A DNA stretch of 64,000 nt from Oscillospiraceae bacterium (GTDB lineage Bacteria; Bacillota; Clostridia; Saccharofermentanales; Saccharofermentanaceae), in the NCBI GenBank assembly GCA_015069205.1, contig SVIZ01000001.1, positions 289,057 to 353,056 of the forward strand. The letters run 5' to 3'. This document shows positions 43,777 through 51,784 of this stretch, one piece after another. Numbering within the stretch: the stretch's first letter is position 1; every line of letters starts with the position of its first letter. Made by a program: the position numbers and the translations under genes. Under the pieces are notes generated by a model. It made no database searches, was not told the DNA's origin, and saw only the letters and a list, made by a program, of their open reading frames with translations.

Positions 43777-44769
43777 TTATCTGTCCTCTCGGTAGTAATT
43801 GCGTCCGATCGCCTCCGGTTCTCCGCTTTGCTTTTTCTTTGAAAGTGAAGATGTAATAAGTACGAGGAGCGTTATGATGAACGGCAATGCCGAGAAGAAG
43901 TGTGATGGTATTTTGGTAAGCCAGCCAAGTGCATCCGGGAAGGTATATGCAAGCGCTGCGTTCTGGACTCTCAACGTGTTGAAGAAACCGAAAATGAGAG
44001 TTCCGAGAATTGCCTTTGCAGGGCTCCAGTTAGCGAAGATAACGAGTGCTATAGAGATCCAGCCGTAACCGTTGATCCAGCAGTTAGAACCTTCGAAAGT
44101 ACCGCCCATGTTAAGTCCCATGTAAAGACCGCCCAAGCCCATGATGCCTGAACCGATTATGATGTGAATATACTTGTACATAGCAACATTGACACCTAAA
44201 GAGTCTGCAGCTGCAGGGTTCTCACCGATTGCGCGGAGCTTTAATCCGGGTACAGTTTTCTTAAAGTAGAGCCACATTAAGATCGCGATGGCGATGCCGA
44301 GATAAACAAGGATTCCGTGAGAGAAAATTGCTTTTCCGAGGAACGGAATATCAGAAAGACCGGGAATGTGTATCGGCTGCGAATGAGCATCCAATCTTGT
44401 GCCTGAAAGCTGCGGCCAACCGCCTGCACTGTTGGACAATGCGTTTCCGATGAAATAATAGAAAGCAACACCGAATGTAGTGATCGTAAGACCCGTTACG
44501 TTCTGGTTTGCCTGAAGAGTAACAGTTAAGAACGAGAATAAGAGTCCGACAAGTCCTGATGCGATGAAGCTTACAAGACATGCGACAAAAAGACTGTCGC
44601 ATTTAGCGCCTGCAAGATAACCTGCTACTGCGCCTATTGCCATCGTGCCTTCGACACCGAGATTCAGTGAGCCTGATTTCTCGATCATGATCTCACCTGT
44701 CGTACCGTAAAGAAGCGGTATGTTATAAACGATTATGTTAAAGAGGAACAACGTAAATACTTCAAGCAT
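43777..44769 (-). CDS. Nucleoside-type ABC transporter permease 2
   Basis: The 330-residue protein has 8-9 membrane helices and belongs to the BPD_transp_2 group that pairs with BMP lipoproteins (NupQ/YufQ-like). It includes the RAIGENPAAADSLGVN coupling segment. It overlaps the companion permease by 8 bases and is last in the xpt-BMP-ATPase-permease-permease run. Substrate is probably a purine nucleoside, inferred from family and neighbours. Confidence 0.93.
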   Translation of the reverse strand: MLEVFTLFLFNIIVYNIPLLYGTTGEIMIEKSGSLNLGVEGTMAIGAVAGYLAGAKCDSLFVACLVSFIASGLVGLLFSFLTVTLQANQNVTGLTITTFGVAFYYFIGNALSNSAGGWPQLSGTRLDAHSQPIHIPGLSDIPFLGKAIFSHGILVYLGIAIAILMWLYFKKTVPGLKLRAIGENPAAADSLGVNVAMYKYIHIIIGSGIMGLGGLYMGLNMGGTFEGSNCWINGYGWISIALVIFANWSPAKAILGTLIFGFFNTLRVQNAALAYTFPDALGWLTKIPSHFFSALPFIITLLVLITSSLSKKKQSGEPEAIGRNYYREDR

Positions 44770-45865
44770 TCTTAGCGTCCTCCTTTCTTACGAGTCTGAA
44801 GTTAGCGATGAAGTCTGCAACCAAAACAGAGAACAGGATTATTCCCTGCAAAAGATCTGCGAAATTAACGTCGATGGCAGGATACTGCGTTGCTGCAGCC
44901 TGGCATCCGTATTGCAGGATCGATATGAGGATTGACGTTACAAAAACCGCAGGAACGCTGAGTTTACTGAGCCATGCAACGATGATTCCCGTCCAGCCCA
45001 CGTCATTTGTGATGGTGTCGGAAATCGTGCCTGCAGAAGATACGGTAAGCGCTGCTGCAAGACCGATAAGAGCAGAAGAAATAAACATAGTTCTTAGAAC
45101 GATCTTGCCTACTCCCATGCCGGCATATTTTGCAGTTGCACTGCTGTCGCCGACGACTGAGATCTCATAACCCTGCTTTGTGTATTTAAGGTAAATGTAG
45201 ATTACTGCAGTAAGTAAGATCGCTATGATCACAGCCCACAAAAGCTTGAACCTTCCGAGAGGGATTCCGCCCATTATCGCAGACTCGGGAAATGAGCCGA
45301 AAATAGGTCTTTCGGAATCTTCTCTTAAGAAAAAATTCCAGTCTGCTTTTGTATCGCCGATATACCTTATGACATAGAGCATTATGTAGTTGAGCATCAA
45401 TGTCATGAGTGTCTCATTCGTGTTGAACTTAACCTTGAGGGCAGCGATCACAACACCGATTATTCCGCTTGAGATCATTGCCGCAAGGCACATCAGAACT
45501 ACTGTTATGAAATTGGGAACTCCGGAACAGTTGAATGCCACGATCGATGCACAGATCGCACCTATCAGGAACTCACCTTCACCTCCGATATTCCAGAATC
45601 GCATCTTGAACGAAAGGCTCAATGCAAGTGATGTGATAAGGAGCGGAACGAAGATCTTAAGAAGACCTTCGATGCTCTTATAACCATATTTGTTTCCGAC
45701 AAGTCCGATCGTAAACATCTTGCCGTAATATTCAAACGGATTGATACCGAGAATCGCAAGAATGACCGCACCTATAGCAAGTGATACAAGAAGTCCGATA
45801 GCATAGTAGATGAGTGTTCGTGAGAGCTTTGAATCCGCTCTTCTTACCAGATGATATCTTCTCAT
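44762..45865 (-). CDS. Nucleoside-type ABC transporter permease 1
   Basis: The 367-residue membrane protein has about 9 helices and is related to NupP/YufP. The coupling helix region reads YEISVVGDSSATAKYAGMGV. It overlaps the ATPase stop by 1 base. Together with the downstream permease it would form the membrane channel of a BMP-type importer. Confidence 0.93.
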   Translation of the reverse strand: MRRYHLVRRADSKLSRTLIYYAIGLLVSLAIGAVILAILGINPFEYYGKMFTIGLVGNKYGYKSIEGLLKIFVPLLITSLALSLSFKMRFWNIGGEGEFLIGAICASIVAFNCSGVPNFITVVLMCLAAMISSGIIGVVIAALKVKFNTNETLMTLMLNYIMLYVIRYIGDTKADWNFFLREDSERPIFGSFPESAIMGGIPLGRFKLLWAVIIAILLTAVIYIYLKYTKQGYEISVVGDSSATAKYAGMGVGKIVLRTMFISSALIGLAAALTVSSAGTISDTITNDVGWTGIIVAWLSKLSVPAVFVTSILISILQYGCQAAATQYPAIDVNFADLLQGIILFSVLVADFIANFRLVRKEDAKNA

Positions 45866-47439
45866 TAGGCTTTGCCCTCCTCATCAGTAATAGCGGAATC
45901 TTTGGCAATACCGTCTGTCTTGCCTTCTTTGTTGACGATGTTAAGAGTGCCCGTCATCATGAGACCGATATCTTCTTTAGTGGTGTGATCGCTGTTAACG
46001 ACACCCTGAAGTTTGCCGTGACAGATGACCATGATCTTGTCGCAGAGTGAGAGCATTACGTCAAGGTCCTCACCAACGAAAAGAATGCCGACTCCCTTCT
46101 TCTTTTCATCATTCAAAATGTTATAGATCGTGTAAGAAGAGTTGATATCAAGACCTCTTACGGGATATGCGGTAATGAGTACGTTAGGGCCTGATTTTAT
46201 CTCTCTGCCGAGCAGTACTTTCTGTACGTTACCGCCGGAAAGACGCCTTACCGGAGTCTCAGTCGAAGGTGTGATTATCTCAAGCTTGTCGATTACTTTC
46301 TGTGCTTCCTCACGTGCGGATTTACGGTCAACAAAAATACCCTTTGCCTCATTGTAATTCTTGAGGATCATGTTATCCGTGATCGAGAGCGAAGGCGCAA
46401 GTCCCATACCCAGACGGTCTTCAGGAATGAAGCTCATCGAGATGCCGTGATCCAGTATCTTTTTAGGAGACATTCCGACGATGCTCTCGCCTTCATGTAT
46501 CATCTGTCCGTCTTCGATCTTACGAAGTCCTGCAATGGCTTCGCAGAGTTCTTTCTGTCCTGAACCTGCAATGCCCGCAACGCCTAAGATCTCTCCGCCT
46601 CTGATGTAGAAATTGATGTGATCGACGGCAATGGCACCCTCGTCATTTTTAACCGTAAGATCTCTTATCTCAAGAAGCGGATGAGTCTTCTCGATGATGG
46701 GTCTGTCAATGTTAAGCGTGATCTTTCTTCCTACCATGAGTTCGGTAAGAGTCTTCTCATCAGTCACTTTGGTTACGACCGTTCCGATATAATCGCCGTG
46801 TCTTAAGACTGCGACTCTGTCAGAGATTGCCATAACTTCATTGAGCTTATGTGTGATTATGATGATCGAATGTCCCTCTTCCTTCATCTTGCGGAGCACG
46901 GCGAAAAGTTTATCTATCTCCTGAACGGTAAGTACCGCAGTAGGTTCGTCGAGGATGATTATTTTCGCGCCGTAACAAAGGACCTTCAGGATTTCCAATG
47001 TCTGTTTCTCGGAAACTGCCATATTGGCAACTACCTTGTCCAGATCTATATCAAAGCCGAATTTAGCGGCTGTATCTTCTATTTTTTTGCGGACGTCTGC
47101 ACCATGGAAGATGCGTCCTTCTCCCCTCATTCCGATACGGATATTCTCGAGAGCCGTAAATCTCTCGACCAGCTTAAAGTGCTGGTGAACCATTCCTATT
47201 CCAAGTTTGCCGGAGTCTTCAGGTGAGTTGATCTCTACCTTTTTTCCGTCGATAAAAATAGAACCGCTGTCGGGCATGTAGATGCCCGACAGCATGTTCA
47301 TGAGTGTCGTTTTTCCTGATCCGTTCTCGCCAAGGAGAGCCAATATCTCACCTTTGGCAAGAGAAAGATTGATGTTTTTATTGGCCGCCACAGGGCCGAA
47401 GCTTTTAGATATTCCCTTTAGCTCTATGGCATATTCCAT
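45865..47439 (-). CDS. Nucleoside-type ABC transporter ATPase with two ABC domains
   Basis: The 524-residue protein contains two nucleotide-binding domains. The first has Walker A GENGSGKTT near residue 37 and Walker B IIILDEPTAV. The second is degenerate, with VAGIAGSGQKEL replacing a classic Walker A, and has LSGGNVQKVLLGRE as its signature. One degenerate P-loop is normal for this sugar/nucleoside ATPase group (NupO/YufO, RbsA-like). It lies 30 bases after the BMP gene. Confidence 0.95.
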   Translation of the reverse strand: MEYAIELKGISKSFGPVAANKNINLSLAKGEILALLGENGSGKTTLMNMLSGIYMPDSGSIFIDGKKVEINSPEDSGKLGIGMVHQHFKLVERFTALENIRIGMRGEGRIFHGADVRKKIEDTAAKFGFDIDLDKVVANMAVSEKQTLEILKVLCYGAKIIILDEPTAVLTVQEIDKLFAVLRKMKEEGHSIIIITHKLNEVMAISDRVAVLRHGDYIGTVVTKVTDEKTLTELMVGRKITLNIDRPIIEKTHPLLEIRDLTVKNDEGAIAVDHINFYIRGGEILGVAGIAGSGQKELCEAIAGLRKIEDGQMIHEGESIVGMSPKKILDHGISMSFIPEDRLGMGLAPSLSITDNMILKNYNEAKGIFVDRKSAREEAQKVIDKLEIITPSTETPVRRLSGGNVQKVLLGREIKSGPNVLITAYPVRGLDINSSYTIYNILNDEKKKGVGILFVGEDLDVMLSLCDKIMVICHGKLQGVVNSDHTTKEDIGLMMTGTLNIVNKEGKTDGIAKDSAITDEEGKA

Positions 47440-47469
47440 AAAACACCCCTCGAATCAAATTACTTGTTA

Positions 47470-48684
47470 TCAGTTAACCTGAGTAACGCCTTCTACATAG
47501 TAGTTCATTGAACCCTGGATAACGCCGTCGTCAACAGAAGGGCCGCCTGCTACTACGATCTCTGTACCGTCATTTGCAATGAGAGCAGCATTTGTCTTCT
47601 CTACTGCAACAGATCCTGTATCGCCGCTGAAAGAAAGCTTAACGCCTGAGAATACATCCCACTCACCGGAGATCATCATCTTCTTGGCAAGCTCGATTGC
47701 TTCCTTTGTCTGAGGCTCGCAGTTGGCTGAGAGCTCTGAAACGTCAACGAGACCTGCGTTGAGACCTTCATAGTAGTTGCCTACTGTTGTCATGAATGTA
47801 GCAGGATTCTCCATAGCAGCCTTCATAGCTGTTGCATAGTAAGCATCCCAGTTCCATACAGGTGCTGCGAGGTGAGCATTGGGAGCTTCCTTTGTCATGT
47901 CTGAGTTGTAGCCGCATCCGAAAACGCCCTTCTCGTTAGCAACGATCTGAGGCTGAGCGGAGTCACAGTGCTGAGCGATAACGCCGCATCCGTATGTGTC
48001 GATGAGAGTCTCAGCTGCCTGTCTCTCGAGTTCCTGATCGCCCCATGTAGAGATCTCGTAAACGAAAACCTGTGCATCAGGGTTAACTGCCAAAGCGCCC
48101 ATAGCGAAAGCATTGATGCCTGAGCATGTCTCAGCGTACTCTGTACCCCAGGCAGAAACATAACCCAAATTGTTGTTGCCTGTAGCAAGAGACTTGTAAC
48201 CTGCAGCGATACCTGCAAGGTAACGTGCCTGGTAGATTCTTCCGAAATAGTTATTGAAGTTTGTATCGTTTGAAAGATAACCTGTTGCGTGAGAGAAAAT
48301 GATGTCAGGATATTCTTTAGCCTTCTCATCGAAAGCATTGAGGTAACCAAAGCTGATACCGAAGATGATGTTGCATCCGTTACCGGCGAGCTGGTCGATA
48401 GCCTGCTTAACCTTCTCGTCATCCTCAGGTACGTTGTCTACGATGTAGAGATCCTTTGTAGGATCAAGACCTACCTGCTTCATAGCTTCGGTGATACCGT
48501 GATGATGAGCATAGGTATAACCTGATGTGTCATTCTGGCTGTTGATGTAGATCGCACCAACCTTAAAGTCAGAAGCCGCACCCTTGTCCCCCTCTGTTTC
48601 TTTAGCCGCATTACAGCCTGCAAGAGCAAATACGGAAGTAACCGCAAGAGCTGCCGTGACTATCAAAGAAATCAACTTCTTCAT
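47470..48684 (-). CDS. BMP-family substrate-binding lipoprotein
   Basis: The start is the ATG at 48684, since GGAGG lies 7 bases upstream; an earlier in-frame ATG at 48702 lacks this. The protein has 404 residues, with a lipoprotein signal peptide and lipobox LAGC (lipidated C24). The BMP domain (VGAIYINSQNDTSGYTYAHHHGI onward, in pieces) binds nucleosides in characterised homologues. Lgt for its lipidation is encoded at 18897-19787. It follows xpt by 59 bases, suggesting purine nucleoside uptake coupled to salvage. Confidence 0.93.
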   Translation of the reverse strand: MKKLISLIVTAALAVTSVFALAGCNAAKETEGDKGAASDFKVGAIYINSQNDTSGYTYAHHHGITEAMKQVGLDPTKDLYIVDNVPEDDEKVKQAIDQLAGNGCNIIFGISFGYLNAFDEKAKEYPDIIFSHATGYLSNDTNFNNYFGRIYQARYLAGIAAGYKSLATGNNNLGYVSAWGTEYAETCSGINAFAMGALAVNPDAQVFVYEISTWGDQELERQAAETLIDTYGCGVIAQHCDSAQPQIVANEKGVFGCGYNSDMTKEAPNAHLAAPVWNWDAYYATAMKAAMENPATFMTTVGNYYEGLNAGLVDVSELSANCEPQTKEAIELAKKMMISGEWDVFSGVKLSFSGDTGSVAVEKTNAALIANDGTEIVVAGGPSVDDGVIQGSMNYYVEGVTQVN

Positions 48685-48700
48685 AAATTGCCTCCAGTTC

Positions 48701-48729
48701 AAAAATTTATATGCAGAGCAAATGCATAT
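48701..48729 (-). terminator. Weak hairpin between xpt and the BMP gene
   Basis: ATATGCA (48709-48715) pairs with TGCATAT (48723-48729) around a 7-base loop; AAATTTTT follows on the minus strand. The AT-rich stem and delayed T-run make it a weak terminator or mRNA stabiliser that could set the xpt:BMP ratio. Confidence 0.35.
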
Positions 48730-48743
48730 TCTGAAATTAAGAC

Positions 48744-49331
48744 TCAGGCCTGCTGCCTGAACTCGAGTGAGTCGTCGGTCATCTTGTCAATAATTGCCAG
48801 TGACTCTACCCTGATACCCTCGGCACGGAGTTTGTCTCCTCCGCCCTGGAACCCCTTCTCGATGGCAATAGCGCAGCCGGCAAGTTTTGCACCTGCCTCG
48901 TTTACTATCTCGATGAGTCCTGTAAGGGCATTTCCTTTTGCAAGGAAGTCATCGACAATGAGCACGGTGTCTTCTGAAGTGATGTAATCACTCGACACTG
49001 CGATGTCATAAGTCTGCTGATGGGTGTAGGAATAAACCTTGGATGTGAGGATATTTCCGGTGAGATTTAACGTGGAATGCTTCTTTGCAAAGACCACCGG
49101 AAGGCCCATGGAAAGGCCAGCCGCAAAAGCAATGGCAATGCCCGAAGATTCGATGGTTAACACCTTTGTAACATTGTTACATGCGAAAAGCCGTGCGATT
49201 TCATCCCCCATATCCTTAAGGAGCTTTGTATCGATCTGCTGGTTTAGAAAACTACCCACCTTCAGCACTTCGCCGGGCAGGATCTGACCTTCTTCAAGGA
49301 TCCTTTGTTCTAACTCGCGGATACTGATCAC
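48744..49331 (-). CDS. xpt: Xanthine phosphoribosyltransferase
   Basis: The enzyme converts xanthine and PRPP to XMP. The PRPP motif VLIVDDFLAKGNAL and ESSGIAIAFAAG are clear. The GTG at 49331 gives 195 residues, but it lies inside GGAGGTGATC, which matches the anti-Shine-Dalgarno sequence over 10 bases. The next in-frame start-like codon is ATC at 49322, 8 bases after GGAGG. It aligns with the Met1 of Bacillus Xpt as I recall it, so a rare AUC start is possible. No purine riboswitch is present upstream. It heads the purine transport operon. Confidence 0.95.
   Translation of the reverse strand: MISIRELEQRILEEGQILPGEVLKVGSFLNQQIDTKLLKDMGDEIARLFACNNVTKVLTIESSGIAIAFAAGLSMGLPVVFAKKHSTLNLTGNILTSKVYSYTHQQTYDIAVSSDYITSEDTVLIVDDFLAKGNALTGLIEIVNEAGAKLAGCAIAIEKGFQGGGDKLRAEGIRVESLAIIDKMTDDSLEFRQQA
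49167..49181. other. TGTAACATTGTTACA palindrome inside xpt
   Basis: This 15-bp perfect palindrome, identical to that at 1265-1279, encodes Cys-Asn-Asn-Val-Thr within xpt. It could be an intragenic operator or a coincidence of codon choice. Confidence 0.35.
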
Positions 49332-49358
49332 CTCCCCAAGGAATTATCCACGTTAATA

Positions 49359-49387
49359 ATATTATAATTATTACAAAATAGTGTCAA
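49359..49387 (-). promoter_or_regulatory. Predicted strong promoter of the xpt operon
   Basis: A perfect -35 TTGACA (49382-49387) is followed after 17 bases by TAATAT (49359-49364); a TATAAT two bases earlier is an alternative. It lies about 30 bases before the xpt start, so the leader is too short for a purine riboswitch. Confidence 0.7.
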
Positions 49388-49432
49388 ACTTAATTGGCAC
49401 TACTTTTAGCACTAATTCGGCTCAAATAATTG

Positions 49433-50089
49433 TCAGTTTTGCGGTATGTAATCAGACACGGCAAGTGATATTGCGTCAGGAAGGGCCTCAGCCAGATCCA
49501 TGCCGCCTGCCTTTACCGTTTCAACAGGGATAAGATTTTCGGTATAACCTGCTCCGAGACAGTAATACAGGGACGATCCGAGACCCCTTTTGAATCTTCT
49601 GTAGGATAAGATCTCGCCCAGAACTTCAGAAGCTTCATCGCCGATTGCAAGAACCGGAACCCCATTCTTTGAAATGGCATCGAGAAGTGCGGCTTTTCCG
49701 TCATCTGAAATTACCGGGTTCCCTGTAATGACGATCATCATGTGTGCGGAATATTCCCTGGGGATCTCTTCATTTACGAGAACTCCGTCAGGATTGTATT
49801 CCTCGAAATGAAAAGAAGGAGCTCTTACCGGAATGGTTTCCTTTGTAATATTTCCGGGTGCTATGACATTTACAACAGGAGACAGATGCTCTAACTCCTG
49901 CGGAAGTTCACCTATCCAATATATGGTAATGTCAGATTCAGCTATGGCATCCAGATTAGCTTCAACTTCGGCTTTTCTGTCAATGACCGCCTGTCTTTGC
50001 GTACTTGAACCAAACAGCATGGCAAGGAAAAAGAAAAAACCTGCTGTAAGAAAAACAAGTACTATGAGTCCGGCCTTGCTCTTATTCAT
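49433..50089 (-). CDS. Membrane-anchored protein of unknown function
   Basis: The 218-residue protein has an N-terminal membrane helix (about 7-27) followed by a probably extracytoplasmic domain with Rossmann-like strands (HMMIVITGNPVISDDGKAALLDAISKNGV in pieces). This resembles a ThuA-like or DUF4350-like fold, but I cannot assign a family. The C-terminus is hydrophilic. It follows the SseB-like gene by 2 bases, so the two are very probably co-transcribed. Confidence 0.7.
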   Translation of the reverse strand: MNKSKAGLIVLVFLTAGFFFFLAMLFGSSTQRQAVIDRKAEVEANLDAIAESDITIYWIGELPQELEHLSPVVNVIAPGNITKETIPVRAPSFHFEEYNPDGVLVNEEIPREYSAHMMIVITGNPVISDDGKAALLDAISKNGVPVLAIGDEASEVLGEILSYRRFKRGLGSSLYYCLGAGYTENLIPVETVKAGGMDLAEALPDAISLAVSDYIPQN

Positions 50090-50091
50090 TA

Positions 50092-50832
50092 TCAGTCTTT
50101 CCTGCTTACGAATGGTTTAACGTTTTGGATTACCTGCTTTGCAAAATCCTCGTTGCTTGATACGACCATCGCATCCATGTTATCGAGATAAGGAAGACAG
50201 TATTTTCTAAGGTTATCGAGCGTGTATTTCAAGGGTTCACCCTCGCCTTCAGCGTTTGCGACCACAAGCCAGATAAGCCTGTCGGTACCGTTTTCGCGCA
50301 TAAGCCTTACCCAGATATCTGATACCGTGGGTTCGATGAGGAGATATCCTTCCAAAGCTTTCTTAAGTTCCGGCGGATAGCGGTCAGGCTCTCCGACCTT
50401 TGCCGTACCGTCGCCTCCGATTCCCATCTGGGCAGCAATCATCTTGAGCATGTCCTTACCGAAGAGAACTTCTTCTGAACCGGGATTGATGACAAAACCG
50501 GAAAGGTCCATCTTAGGTGACATAACTACATCAATGAGATCTGCAAAACCTGCGATTACACCGTTCTGCGGTTCCTTCTTATTCTCGAAAGCGACTTCGA
50601 AGCTGTCGGAATCACAGTAGACAACCATGTATTTTTTGCCCTTGGAATCGCTTACGGCATGAAAACTGTAATTGCCGTCCGTACCGTCAACGGGAACAAG
50701 GAATTTTGCAACTGCCGCTTCTTTTAAGACAGCGATCATGTTCTCTTCGGAATTATCATTGCGGATGGAACCTAAGAGTTCTACCAGTTTCTCATTTTCT
50801 ATTCTCTCGATCTTGTTTGAATCTTCACTCAT
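50092..50832 (-). CDS. SseB-family protein
   Basis: The 246-residue soluble protein has the SseB N-terminal domain (about 15-115: KFLVPVDG, SDSKGKKYMVVYCDSDSF, NPGSEEVLFGKDM in pieces). A C-terminal SseB-type region follows (about 150-240). The name comes from enhanced serine sensitivity in E. coli; biochemical role is unknown. It lies between an AEC transporter and a membrane-anchored unknown protein, and all three are closely spaced. Confidence 0.85.
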   Translation of the reverse strand: MSEDSNKIERIENEKLVELLGSIRNDNSEENMIAVLKEAAVAKFLVPVDGTDGNYSFHAVSDSKGKKYMVVYCDSDSFEVAFENKKEPQNGVIAGFADLIDVVMSPKMDLSGFVINPGSEEVLFGKDMLKMIAAQMGIGGDGTAKVGEPDRYPPELKKALEGYLLIEPTVSDIWVRLMRENGTDRLIWLVVANAEGEGEPLKYTLDNLRKYCLPYLDNMDAMVVSSNEDFAKQVIQNVKPFVSRKD

Positions 50833-50850
50833 TTCCTTATCCTCTTATCT

Positions 50851-51780
50851 TCAGAATACTGCTTTAACCGCCCATGCCCAGAACATTATCGTAACGAGCA
50901 TGAATACCATTGATAACGATACCGTGCGCGCGGAAAAATGCGGAGCCACTTCGTAGTTCTCGGCAAATATAACATTCATCGAGCCGCACGGCAAAGCACA
51001 CATCAGAACAACCACACTCTTTGTCTCCGGTGCTATTGTAACCCAGTTTGAGATAAGCAGCACGGCGCCCATGACAAGAGCCGGCAGAACAATGAGTCTT
51101 AATGCCGATACGACGTATGCCTTCTTGTCAGTAAGAAGCTTCTTGATGTTAACGCTTGCAAGCATCGATCCCATTACAATCATTGACATCGGGACAGTCA
51201 TGTCACCGATGAGCTTAAACGTATCTGAAATAAATCCGGGCATTCTCCACGGAATGATGAACATGACGATCGCAACGATCGATGCAACCGACACCGAACT
51301 CTTGAACATGTCGAGCAGTGCAAATCTCGGCTTTTTCGAGAACAGATATACAGCATATGTGTAAAAGAAAAGGTTATAGCAAAGATTAAATACTGCAGCG
51401 AGCAAAAGTCCGTAGCTTCCGTAAAGCGCTTCCATCAGAGGGAAACCTACAAAGCCGGTATTCGCAAAGACAGTGCAGGTGATCATTATCCTCTTCTCAT
51501 CTTCAAGAATGTTGACTTTTTTCAAAGATAATCTCAGCGCGATAAGTGATACCGCATAGTATCCGATCGCAATAGCAGCACATGCGATCATTCCGTTTAC
51601 GGCATCCGTGGAATACGTATGCTGGCTTGAATTGATGATCATGAAAGGCAGAACAGCCTTAAGCAGGATATCCGATAACGCACGCTCACCTGTGCTGCCT
51701 ATCACCTTGGATTTGTTTAACGCAAAACCTAAGAGCAGAAAAACGAATATCTTGAAAAATACGATGTAAACCTGAACCAT
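50851..51780 (-). CDS. AEC-family (auxin efflux carrier-like) transporter
   Basis: The 309-residue protein has about 10 membrane helices in two halves with the central cross-over typical of AEC carriers. Conserved pieces include TCTVFANTGFVGFPLMEALYG (split), and SMIVMGSMLA. Bacterial AEC members export or import small organic acids such as malate or malonate; the substrate here is unknown. It starts 4 bases after the glycerol kinase stop. Confidence 0.92.
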   Translation of the reverse strand: MVQVYIVFFKIFVFLLLGFALNKSKVIGSTGERALSDILLKAVLPFMIINSSQHTYSTDAVNGMIACAAIAIGYYAVSLIALRLSLKKVNILEDEKRIMITCTVFANTGFVGFPLMEALYGSYGLLLAAVFNLCYNLFFYTYAVYLFSKKPRFALLDMFKSSVSVASIVAIVMFIIPWRMPGFISDTFKLIGDMTVPMSMIVMGSMLASVNIKKLLTDKKAYVVSALRLIVLPALVMGAVLLISNWVTIAPETKSVVVLMCALPCGSMNVIFAENYEVAPHFSARTVSLSMVFMLVTIMFWAWAVKAVF

Positions 51781-51784
51781 TAGA

